DNA from: an uncultured Poribacteria bacterium
GTDB taxonomy: Bacteria; Poribacteria; WGA-4E; WGA-3G
NCBI GenBank assembly: GCA_951813545.1
Contig: OX638352.1
Coordinates: 1,550,001-1,614,000, forward strand
DNA length: 64,000 nucleotides
Reading direction: 5' to 3'
In this document: one piece after another, positions 53,222 to 60,935 of the stretch
How positions within the stretch are numbered: the stretch's first letter is position 1
Layout: each line of letters starts with the position of its first letter
Notes under the pieces: model-generated
Seen by the model: the letters and a program-made list of their open reading frames with translations, nothing else
Told to the model about the DNA's origin: nothing
The model's database searches: none
Translations under genes and position numbers: made by a program

Positions 53222-53743
53222 TTAGTTATTTTCGGCACCTTCATCAATCCAGTCGATGAAAAGTTGGACCTGGTCACCGTCTAATGGAGGACCACCGGGG
53301 GGCATGCCACCACCATCAATACGTTTGACAACCAGACTTCCTTTGCCATTACCAGCGTCAAACGCGGGACCACCGTTTCCACCCTTCTTGAAGGTATCGT
53401 ATTCACTGAGGTTAAGTCCAGCGACACCGGGTGCGGCGTGGCACCCTGGAATGGCGCATCGCTCAGCAAGGATCGGTTGAATGTCGTCCTTAAAAGAGAC
53501 ACCCGCCACAACCGGTTCTTCAACAGGCGGTGGGTCACCAGCCGGTGGCTCAGGCACTGGGGTTTGTGTAGCCGGAGGCGTTGTTGTGGGTTGAAGGGTA
53601 TCCACCATACTGGTGTCTTCCGTCACGTCGCCCTCGTCACCGCAGCTGGCGATGAAAATTGTAGCGAGAAAGAGGCTAATAGCAAAGATAGGGATAGTGA
53701 GTGTGTGTCGGTTACGCATGCGTATAGAAAATGAATCGATCAC
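53222..53743 (-). CDS. lipoprotein with CX4CH heme-like motif (cytochrome c-like)
   Basis: The start is taken as GTG 53743 (AGGAG about nine bases upstream), giving 173 residues. A hydrophobic segment ends in the lipobox FIASC. A Pro/Thr-rich linker (TPPATQTPVPEPPAGDPPPVEEP) follows, then a compact domain: FKDDIQPILAERCAIPGCHA...GLNLSEYDTFKKG...VVKRIDGGGMPPGGPPLD...LFIDWIDEGAEN. This is the pattern of planctomycete-type cytochrome c domains, with the axial Met probably in GGGMPPGG. The heme motif is C-x4-C-H rather than CxxCH, a variant seen in this family. It probably carries electrons at the cell surface or periplasm. No partner dehydrogenase is adjacent. Confidence 0.75.
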   Translation of the reverse strand: MIDSFSIRMRNRHTLTIPIFAISLFLATIFIASCGDEGDVTEDTSMVDTLQPTTTPPATQTPVPEPPAGDPPPVEEPVVAGVSFKDDIQPILAERCAIPGCHAAPGVAGLNLSEYDTFKKGGNGGPAFDAGNGKGSLVVKRIDGGGMPPGGPPLDGDQVQLFIDWIDEGAENN

Positions 53744-53875
53744 GATAGGATTCTCCTTTTCTGAAAAATGTATTTTTGGCGTAGCTTGCAAGCCAAAACT
53801 TGCTGTTATGAATGTGTAGGGATTTCGTCATTTCGTATATTAAGAATACCACGATACAAGGGAGATGTCAAGTCA

Positions 53876-54200
53876 AGGCACCCATAACCTAAAGGTTAGG
53901 ACTTGTGCTTCGTAGCGACTGCGGTTTTCGCTAAGCGTCCACCGTCTTAGTATCGCTCCACAGAGGGACCCAAGCAGCCCTCTCAACCGAAGTTGACTAT
54001 TTATTTTTAAGAGTGCGTTTGATCGGATCGGGAGTTTTACTTCCTCGCATCCATTACACTCAAAAAGTATGTCCGGGGTGTTTAGCTTCAATGTGTCGTA
54101 GTTTTACGTGAACCCACTCAGCGATAGCGTCCGGCACGCATAATTCACAACCTTACGTCCTACGTGGGATATACTAACATCTTTGACACTTTTCGTCAAG
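53876..54200 (+). ncRNA. HEARO-like (omega-RNA) candidate
   Basis: The conserved left end plus internal stems described for the element suggest an RNA transcribed rightward. In IscB systems the guide is the 15-20 bases just outside the left end, here about 53856-53875. The 3' boundary is uncertain. Assignment rests on similarity between two loci in this window and on the shared transposon right end, not on a covariance search. Confidence 0.55.
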
Positions 54201-54260
54201 AAAAAAGGAGCGGGCATTCCTCCCCAACCTGAAGGATGGGGTCTCCTGCCCGAAGATTAG
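53876..54260 (+). mobile_element. solo HEARO/omega-RNA-like element (no ORF)
   Basis: The 385 bp element starts with a CATAACCTAAAGGTTAGG hairpin and ends with a nested hairpin (outer GCGGGCA/TGCCCG, inner CCCC/GGGG) plus CGAAGATTAG. That end is the same as the right end of the IsrB-like element. Between them lies a structured segment with TAGCGA/TCGCTA and AGAGGG/CCCTCT stems. Its first 90 bases closely match 63851-63940 (CTTCGTAG, GTGCGGTTTTC/CTGCGGTTTTC, ACCGTCTTA). Family knowledge: HEARO RNAs are the guide RNAs of IscB/IsrB elements. No protein is encoded, so this is a MITE-like derivative mobilised in trans. The right end is followed immediately by ATGA. Confidence 0.7.
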
Positions 54261-55205
54261 ATGAAAATTCTGATTAACACCGATATTACGTCGGCACAAC
54301 AGCAGCAGATTGAATCTGTTTCTGAGGAACTTTCGCTTGTACGTCCACAGAATTCGGAAGAGGCGTTGCGCGAAATTGTGGATACCGATATTGTGTTAGG
54401 TGGGTTCAATCGCGCACTTTTTCAGAATGCGCAACAACTCAAATGGGTACAAGTGCTTTCCGCTGGCGTTGACGGCTTGCTGTTTCCCGAATTTGTTAAA
54501 AGCGATGTTACCCTAACGAGTGCGAAAGGGTTTGTGGGACCCCATCTGGCAGATCAGACGTGGGCTTTACTTCTGGGTCTCCTCCGCGGTATCGGACGTT
54601 CGGTACGCGAGCGGACGTGGGACAATCGGATGTCAATCCGTTTGGCGACGTGGGAATTAAGCGAACGAACGCTGGGTATCGTCGGACTCGGCGGTACAGG
54701 TATTGATGTTGCGCGCCGCGCACAAGGGTTCGATATGCGCGTTATCGCCGTCGATCCAGAGGCGATTGAGGCACCCTCGTTTGTTCACGAAGTCTGGCAG
54801 ATGGATCGGTTCCATGACCTCCTTTCAGAATCAGATGTTGTCGCTATCTGTGCGCCGTTGACCCCGGAGACGCACGGGATGTTCGACGATGCAGCGTTTG
54901 AACAGATGAGATCGCACGCGTTGCTAATCAACGTCACACGTGGCAAGATCGTAGATGGACCGGCCCTGATCCGTGCGCTCACTTCGGGAAGCATCGGTGG
55001 TGCAGGGTTGGATGTCACACCCGAAGAGCCGCTGCCTACCGACAGCCCATTATGGGATCTGCCGAATGTGATTATTACACCGCACGTTGCCGGTGGTTCA
55101 CCCATTCGCTTGGATCGATCGGTTGGGCTTTTCTGTGATAATTTAGAACGACTTCTCGTTGGGAAACCGCTTCTCAGCATAATTGATAAAGAAAAGGGAT
55201 ATTAG
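54261..55205 (+). CDS. D-2-hydroxyacid dehydrogenase family protein
   Basis: The 314 residues have the NAD-binding motif GIVGLGGTGIDVARRAQGF and the catalytic Arg in INVTRGKIVD, Glu in VTPEEPLP and His in VIITPHVAGG. The substrate-side segment LSAGVDGLLFPEF is typical. It reduces a 2-keto acid to a D-2-hydroxy acid or the reverse; substrate unknown. The ATG abuts the right end of the solo RNA-type element, so the native leader is gone and no Shine-Dalgarno is seen within 15 bases; expression may be weakened or depend on sequence within the element. Confidence 0.9.
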   Translation: MKILINTDITSAQQQQIESVSEELSLVRPQNSEEALREIVDTDIVLGGFNRALFQNAQQLKWVQVLSAGVDGLLFPEFVKSDVTLTSAKGFVGPHLADQTWALLLGLLRGIGRSVRERTWDNRMSIRLATWELSERTLGIVGLGGTGIDVARRAQGFDMRVIAVDPEAIEAPSFVHEVWQMDRFHDLLSESDVVAICAPLTPETHGMFDDAAFEQMRSHALLINVTRGKIVDGPALIRALTSGSIGGAGLDVTPEEPLPTDSPLWDLPNVIITPHVAGGSPIRLDRSVGLFCDNLERLLVGKPLLSIIDKEKGY

Positions 55206-55282
55206 CAGCGAATTTAGGCTGTGCACGTGTGAGTAACGAGTTCAGGCGAGGCGCGGGAACCTCGCCTGTCTAACTTTTAACT
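55206..55282. repeat. short gap with GGCGAGG hairpin
   Basis: The hairpin AGGCGAGGCGCGGGAACCTCGCCT (about 55238-55261) separates two convergent genes and may serve as a terminator for either. Confidence 0.5.
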
Positions 55283-56293
55283 TTAGTCCACGTCAGCGAT
55301 TTTAACGAGTTGTTTGCCGATATTGCCACCTTTCAGCATGCTAATGAATGCCGCGGGCGCGCTTTCGATGCCACCTTCTTCGATCGTTTCCCGATATTTC
55401 AGCTTGCCCTGCTGTAACCATTCTGCCATCTCAACGAGTGCTTCAGCGTGTTGATCAGCGAACTCAGAAACGAGGAAGCCTTCGATTCTCGCGCGCTTGG
55501 TGATCATATTCCAGAGGAAACGCGGGCCTGTTTCCGGTTTCTCCAAGTTATATTGCGAAATCTGTCCACAGATGACGACGCGTCCCTTAATTCTTAAATT
55601 GGGGAAAACAGCATCCGTGATAACGCCACCGACGTTGTCAAAATAGACATCAATACCATCAGGAAGAAGTGTCTGGAGTTCCTCTTGGTAATCATCGACC
55701 TCTTTATAGTTAAACGCGGCATCAAAACCGAGTTCATCAACGATGTATGCGACCTTTTCATCGCTTCCCGCGGAACCGACAACCCGACACCCTTTGATTT
55801 TTGCGATTTGTCCGACGACGGAGCCGACTGCGCCAGCGGCACCAGAGACAAATACAGTTTCCCGTTCCTGAAGTTTTCCAATCTTAAGCAAGCCGAAGTA
55901 GGCTGTCAACCCCGGCATACCGAGAATTCCAGCCCCTGTCGAGATAGGTGCGATTGTCGGATCAATCTTCCGCAGCCCATCCCCAGCAGCGACACCGTAT
56001 TCCTGCCACCCGATGTTCGCGTTGACGATATCGCCTTCCTCAAAATCTGGATGCTTTGACGCGATAACCTGAGCGATAACACCGCCGATCATGACTTCAT
56101 CAATTTCTACATTCGCGGCGTAAGATTTCGCTGGATTAATGCGTCCCCGCATATACGGATCCACCGAGAGGTAGATAGTTTTTACCAATACTTCCCCATC
56201 TTCGGGTGCTGGAATGGGCACCTCAACCAAGTTGAAATCCGATTCCTTGGGGTACCCTGCGGGCCGGGAAGCGAGGGTAATTTGACGATTCAT
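55283..56293 (-). CDS. NADP-dependent oxidoreductase, zinc-free MDR (CurA/leukotriene B4 dehydrogenase-like)
   Basis: The 336 residues begin MNRQITLASRPAGYPKESDF and contain YLSVDPYMRGRI, GMPGLTAYFGLLKIG, the Rossmann segment VFVSGAAGAVGSVVGQIAKIKGC and DVYFDNVGG. These are signatures of the zinc-independent medium-chain reductases that reduce alpha,beta-unsaturated ketones or aldehydes with NADPH. Zinc-binding cysteines are absent, as expected. Substrate unknown. An AAAGGAGAAA Shine-Dalgarno precedes the ATG. A GGCGAGGTTTTAAACCTCGCC hairpin lies just upstream (about 56342-56362). Confidence 0.9.
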   Translation of the reverse strand: MNRQITLASRPAGYPKESDFNLVEVPIPAPEDGEVLVKTIYLSVDPYMRGRINPAKSYAANVEIDEVMIGGVIAQVIASKHPDFEEGDIVNANIGWQEYGVAAGDGLRKIDPTIAPISTGAGILGMPGLTAYFGLLKIGKLQERETVFVSGAAGAVGSVVGQIAKIKGCRVVGSAGSDEKVAYIVDELGFDAAFNYKEVDDYQEELQTLLPDGIDVYFDNVGGVITDAVFPNLRIKGRVVICGQISQYNLEKPETGPRFLWNMITKRARIEGFLVSEFADQHAEALVEMAEWLQQGKLKYRETIEEGGIESAPAAFISMLKGGNIGKQLVKIADVD

Positions 56294-56415
56294 TTTAACA
56301 TTTCTCCTTTATTAACAGGACTTACACAACTTTCTCGCTGGCGAGGTTTTAAACCTCGCCAGCGGCGTGTAGTAGTATTAATCTTATACAAGTTGGTAAA
56401 TGCGCTGTTCGGTGT

Positions 56416-57141
56416 CTATTCCCTATTATTAAATTGCACGGGATCCTCACCATGAACAACGATAAGTTTGTGCTCCGGGGCATCCCAATCGAAAACTTTG
56501 ACAATAGGGAGGATGACTCGGACAGCCAAACCGATACGCCGTTTGTCAGAACGATTTGCTTCTGAGTGATGCAAGGTGCGTTCATTAAAGAGTACAAATT
56601 CGCCGGGTTGCATCTCAAGGTTGACGATAGTGCTGGTATCAATAAATTCGAGATCACCCATCTGATTGAATGCCATGTCCGAGGTCGCTTTCACATGCGG
56701 TACCACTTTTCGGTGTGAGCCGGGGACGATCTGGAGACAACTATTCTCTAACGTTGCCGAATCGACAGCAATCCAGGCAGAAATAATGATGGGGGGTTCA
56801 AGGGGCCAGTAGTTGAAATCTTGGTGCCACGGAATTTCTTTTGCGCCCGGTTCCTTGACGAAAAAATTCGTTCGCCAGAGGAGTAGATCTGGACCATAGA
56901 GTGCCGCCATCCGTTTGACAATCGTAGGATGCGTGGCAAGTTGATGAATCAACGGAGAATCAAGATGGCGGTTATGTATTAATTGGTTGTGATCCGGTGG
57001 TGGCGTTTCAAGAATTTTCTCAATTTCTGGTTGCATGTTGAGCATCTCTTCAGGACTACAGAGTTCGTAAGGACCGAGGTAACCTTGCTGCCAAAACTGT
57101 TCCCTTTCTTCGGTGCTCAACGTGTGATTTCCGTTCTGCAT
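56416..57141 (-). CDS. phytanoyl-CoA dioxygenase (PhyH) family protein
   Basis: The 241 residues have the PhyH iron-binding facial triad: His and Asp in IPWHQDFNYWPL and the distal His in RTLHHSEANRSDKRR, followed by the 2-oxoglutarate-binding Arg. SAWIAVDSATLENSCLQIVPGSHR is a family hallmark. These Fe(II)/2-oxoglutarate enzymes hydroxylate lipids or secondary metabolites, and large expansions are typical of Poribacteria. Substrate unknown. It lies upstream of the reductase gene on the same strand, with a hairpin repeat between them. Confidence 0.92.
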   Translation of the reverse strand: MQNGNHTLSTEEREQFWQQGYLGPYELCSPEEMLNMQPEIEKILETPPPDHNQLIHNRHLDSPLIHQLATHPTIVKRMAALYGPDLLLWRTNFFVKEPGAKEIPWHQDFNYWPLEPPIIISAWIAVDSATLENSCLQIVPGSHRKVVPHVKATSDMAFNQMGDLEFIDTSTIVNLEMQPGEFVLFNERTLHHSEANRSDKRRIGLAVRVILPIVKVFDWDAPEHKLIVVHGEDPVQFNNRE

Positions 57142-57537
57142 TATATAAAAAATCCTTTTATTTTCTCAAACAGTAGATGCTTGCTGGTGAGATCTGAAAC
57201 CCCACCATAGGGGTCAATTTAGTGGCCTTTCATGGTATTTTGTAACAGCGTTTCTACAAATGCCGCCCCTACGGGGCTTAGGTCTGTGAGGACCGTTTTT
57301 CTACACAGATGTTGAAGAAATACCCAAGCAAATAAACCCTACGGGACTAAAGATGGTTTCTGGCGTGTACAAGGTTTATGGCTAAAACCCGGCGCAGTTG
57401 GAACAGTGAAGAAACACCCCAGCAAAAACCCTACCGGCCTGGGGCTGCGACGGTTGTTTTTTCTAAAATTGACACTTATGGTGAGATCTCAAATCCCACC
57501 ATAGGTGTTAATTTAAGGAAAAACGCATCATAACCTC
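57142..57537. repeat. composite repeat block (counterpart of 36595-36894)
   Basis: About 57203-57505 repeats the modules of the 36.6 kb block in the same order (TTTCTACAAATGCCGCCCCTAC, AAGCAAATAAACCCTACGGGA, CCTACCGGCCTGGGGCTGCG). GGTGAGATCTCAAATCCCACC hairpins occur on both sides. No gene. Confidence 0.75.
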
Positions 57538-57780
57538 GTAGGTTGGGTTGAGCGGAATCAAGAAAAACCATGCCGATAACCCAAGCACATTTCAACTCTC
57601 TATACCGTCATATAAATCAAGGCGATAGCGAAACCCAACGCAAACCTATCGCCATCCCATGATCTCAGAAAGAAGCCCGTTGGGTTTCACTGTGTTCTTG
57701 ATTGTAGAGCTATACACGTTTGGTTCGCCGGTATTTGACGTACACCACCTATTTTCTCAGTCCGGTTCAACCCAACCTAC
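57538..57780. mobile_element. MITE-like repeat, GTAGGTTGGGTTGA ends (copy 3)
   Basis: The 243 bp segment has ends GTAGGTTGGGTTGAGCGG and CGGTTCAACCCAACCTAC. The interior has AAACCCAACG and GTTGGGTTTCACTGT blocks shared with the copies at 17636 and 27786. Confidence 0.78.
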
Positions 57781-57833
57781 AATGTAAATTGACAGTTATG
57801 GTGAGATCTCAAACCTCGTCAGCGAAGGAGATG

Positions 57834-58871
57834 TTAGTCTTGACAGACATGGACTTTAATAGCACCGGAGGTCTTATCAGCAGACACGCGGAACGCTTCT
57901 CGGATTTCGTCAAGCGGATAGTAGTGCGTCACCAATTTCGTGGCATCAACTTTACCGGAGTCTATCAATTCGATTGCCGCTTCAAAGTCGGTCTCCATGC
58001 CGCTATAACCGTAGCAGTTAGAGCCTGTAATGGATGCCTCGGACCAAACGATAGTGGAGAGATTCACCTCAAGTGGTTTGTAGTATCCGGCAACGAGAAC
58101 GACCGCCCCTTGCTTCCGAACGATCGTTGTGGCGATGTTGAAGTTCTCCGCACCACCTACCGTTTCGATGACCGCATCAAAACCGATGCCATTTGTGACA
58201 TCCTTGACGTATTCTTGTACATCGGTGTCGCCAACATTGACGATGTGATCTGCCCCCAGTGCTTTTGCCAATTCCACCTGCTGTTCGTATTTGACAGTAA
58301 TCAACGTCTCTTTAACACCCGCGGCAACCGCATCTGCTAAGCAGAATTGACCGATGGTCCCACCGCCGATAATAGCGACGGTGTCTCTGGAATTGGTACC
58401 TGAGCGCGCAATTGCCCGGTGTGAGACAGCGAGTGGTTCAACGAGCGCACCCTGCTCAAACGTCATTTGCTTTGGTAATTTAAATACGCCGGATTGGTGC
58501 GTCGACGTGTATTCAGCGAACCCGCCGTGCATATTCGGAGAGACCCCGCCTCTATTGAGACAGAGATTGTACTGCCCGGTTTCGCAGTAGGTGCAGGTAC
58601 CACAGTGCGAAAAACACTCCACAGCGACTCTATCCCCGATGTCGAACTTCGTCACACCGTCACCGACTGCCGCGACTACCCCACATGTTTCATGCCCGGC
58701 GGCGTGCTCATGCGATTGTCCCCAATGCCCGAAATAACTATGCAGGTCGCTTCCGCAGATACCGGTCTGCTTCGTATCAACGAGTACAAACCCTGGAGGG
58801 GGTTCGTTACGCTCAACCTCACGAACCTCAATTTCTTCAATGCCTGTGTAGATAGCGGCTTTCATTTTCAT
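57834..58871 (-). CDS. zinc-dependent medium-chain alcohol/polyol dehydrogenase
   Basis: The 345 residues contain the catalytic zinc site (KQTGICGSDLHS and AAGHETCG), the structural zinc cysteines (CFSHCGTCTYCETGQYNLC) and the NAD-binding VAIIGGGTIGQFCLADAV. The layout is close to threonine or sorbitol dehydrogenase. The ATG overlaps the stop of the upstream acyl-CoA ligase (ATGA), with an AAAGGAG inside that gene, so translation is probably coupled. The exact alcohol is unknown. Confidence 0.9.
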   Translation of the reverse strand: MKMKAAIYTGIEEIEVREVERNEPPPGFVLVDTKQTGICGSDLHSYFGHWGQSHEHAAGHETCGVVAAVGDGVTKFDIGDRVAVECFSHCGTCTYCETGQYNLCLNRGGVSPNMHGGFAEYTSTHQSGVFKLPKQMTFEQGALVEPLAVSHRAIARSGTNSRDTVAIIGGGTIGQFCLADAVAAGVKETLITVKYEQQVELAKALGADHIVNVGDTDVQEYVKDVTNGIGFDAVIETVGGAENFNIATTIVRKQGAVVLVAGYYKPLEVNLSTIVWSEASITGSNCYGYSGMETDFEAAIELIDSGKVDATKLVTHYYPLDEIREAFRVSADKTSGAIKVHVCQD

Positions 58872-60511
58872 GGCAGTTTCTCCTTTGTTTCTGCACTTAG
58901 CAGTCGTTTACGGAGTATTTGCTTATCGGATTTTCCGACACCCGTTTTTGGGATTTCATCAACAAAGACAAAGCGGTCAGGGATCCAGAACTTCGGGAAC
59001 TCAACGGAGAGGTGCTGCTTGAGGATGTCCGAGATGTCCGCATCGGTGCGGTTAGAAACCGCACCTACCGGTGTAAGGGCGACGACAGCAAATGGACGTT
59101 CACCCCACTTTTCGCTGGGCACACTGATAACTGCTGCCTCAAGAACGTAAGGATGTTTCAGGAGTGCTGTTTCCAAGGCAACACTTGAGATAGATTCTCC
59201 GCCGCTTCGGATGAGTGCCTTTGCGCGGTCCACAATCTGCATGTAGCCTTGTGCGTCAATCGTTGCAATATCACCAGTCCTTAACCATCCATCAGGGGTG
59301 AAGTGTTCGTCTGTCGATTCACTCCGATAGTAGGCACTTGCTGTCCACGGACTCTGTACTTGTAGTTCTCCAGCCGTTTTACCATCCCAAGGGAGTTCGG
59401 TAAACTCGTCAGATTTCTCCGCTGCGAGGCGGATTTCAACACCCGGTATCGGTCTACCCTGTTTTGCTTTAATCAACCATTTTTCGGCATCCGGTAATGC
59501 TTGATGTTCACGGCGCAGTTTTGAGAAGGTCCCGGTCGGGGACATCTCTGTCATTCCCCAAGCGTGGCAAATCTCAATGCCAAGTTTCTTTTCGTAAGCC
59601 TCAATGAGTGTCGGCGGCATCGCTTCGCCTCCGACTATCAATCGCCGTAATGAGGAGATATCCTGCCGTCTTTTGCGTAACTCAGGATAAGCCTCTGCCC
59701 ATACCGTTGGCACTCCTGCAGCGACGGTGACACCTGTTTCCGCGATAAGGTCTGCGATGCACGCTGGTTTAGCACCGGGGAGTACTATATCCGCCCCAGC
59801 AAACATGGTTGCATAAGGCAGTCCCCACGCCATGGCGTGGAACATCGGGACAAGCGGTAGAACAACATCTGTTTCGGTCAACCCAAAAACATCGGCTTGA
59901 TTCACGGCGAGCGTATGAAGGAACATAGAGCGGTGCGTGTAGAGTACCCCTCGTGGTTCGCCTTGTGTTCCGCTGGTGTAGCAGAGTCCCATCGCCCAGT
60001 TCTCGTCTGGAATATCCCATGTATACGCTGGATCGGCTTCAGAGAGCAATTGTTCATAAGATGGAACAGAATGTTCAGGCATCTGATTAAAGTGGATAAC
60101 CTGTTCATATTTAATCTCATTCCGTAGTGCCTCAAACTGCTCAGCAAATATCTCATCTACAAAAATGATTTTGTCTTCTGCCTCGTACGTGATGCGTGCA
60201 AGTTGCGCAGTAGAGAGACGAATATTGAGCGGATGTAGCACGGCACCGAGGCACGGAATCGCATAGTAAAGCTCCAGATGCTGATACGTATTGGATGCAT
60301 AGGTTCCGACTCTGTCCCCCGGCTGCACAATGCCCAACTGAGCGACAGCGTTTGCTAACTGCTTAACGCGCTCGTATAACGTGGTATAGTTGTAACTATG
60401 GAGCGTCTGGTCGGGCAGGAGCGTGGTAACTCGTTTATCGCCGTGTATACGATGTGCATGCTCCAAAATCTGTGCAAGCGTCAATGGATAGTTCATCATC
60501 AAGCCGTGCAT
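58868..60511 (-). CDS. AMP-dependent acyl-CoA ligase with a repeat-derived insert
   Basis: The 547 residues have the ANL-superfamily motifs: GLCYTSGTQGEPRGVLYTHRSM (P-loop), ICHAWGMTEMSPTGTF, DGWLRTGDIATIDAQGYMQIVDR and RSGGESISSVALE, with the C-terminal lysine in PKTGVGKSDKQIL. It activates a fatty or other carboxylic acid with ATP and CoA. Near residue 490 the segment TPVGAVSNRTDADI is encoded by a copy of the GGTAGGTGCGGTTTCTAACCGCACC palindromic repeat (about 59045-59075), so a dispersed repeat lies in frame inside the C-terminal domain. It overlaps the downstream dehydrogenase by four bases, forming an operon. Confidence 0.9.
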   Translation of the reverse strand: MHGLMMNYPLTLAQILEHAHRIHGDKRVTTLLPDQTLHSYNYTTLYERVKQLANAVAQLGIVQPGDRVGTYASNTYQHLELYYAIPCLGAVLHPLNIRLSTAQLARITYEAEDKIIFVDEIFAEQFEALRNEIKYEQVIHFNQMPEHSVPSYEQLLSEADPAYTWDIPDENWAMGLCYTSGTQGEPRGVLYTHRSMFLHTLAVNQADVFGLTETDVVLPLVPMFHAMAWGLPYATMFAGADIVLPGAKPACIADLIAETGVTVAAGVPTVWAEAYPELRKRRQDISSLRRLIVGGEAMPPTLIEAYEKKLGIEICHAWGMTEMSPTGTFSKLRREHQALPDAEKWLIKAKQGRPIPGVEIRLAAEKSDEFTELPWDGKTAGELQVQSPWTASAYYRSESTDEHFTPDGWLRTGDIATIDAQGYMQIVDRAKALIRSGGESISSVALETALLKHPYVLEAAVISVPSEKWGERPFAVVALTPVGAVSNRTDADISDILKQHLSVEFPKFWIPDRFVFVDEIPKTGVGKSDKQILRKRLLSAETKEKLP

Positions 60512-60935
60512 GTTTCGCCATGCCTCATTGCTAAAAATTGCCCAAGTTTTTCATGATTTTAGCATAAAAACAAAGTTTATTGTAAAAAAACTGATATTCC
60601 TACATTTTCGGAAGTTTAATTTGCATTTTACGATAAAAATAAACGATAATTATAGTAAAATCTACAATTACTTGGACGTTGCAGAAGGCGAGGATACAAT
60701 CCTCGCCAGCGGTAGGCAGGATATAGTAAAATCTACAATTACTTGGACGTTGCAGAAGGCGAGGATACAATCCTCGCCAGCGGTAGGCAGGATTCGTTCA
60801 CCGACCAACTGTCCACATATTTTAGGATTTCACCATGAATCGTTATTGTAAACGGGGGCACACTTGGACCTACATTATAAATGTTTGTGCCCCATATTTC
60901 TCATTATCATCAAATTAAAAGCGAGGATAAACTCA
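60512..60935. repeat. upstream region of the TonB receptor with a 71-bp tandem duplication
   Basis: A 71-base unit (TATAGTAAAATCTACAATTA ... GCGGTAGGCAGGA) occurs twice without visible mismatch (60651-60721 and 60722-60792). Each copy carries GGCGAGGATACAATCCTCGCC. The remainder is AT-rich and likely holds the divergent promoters of the ligase and receptor genes. A small start frame at 60864 is in frame with the receptor but lacks a Shine-Dalgarno. Confidence 0.85.

Noticed and set aside
53873..54091. 72-residue minus-strand ORF (MKLNTPDILFECNGCEEVKL)
   Set aside because: It lies opposite the HEARO-like RNA element, whose stems and conservation with the 63851 copy explain the sequence better.
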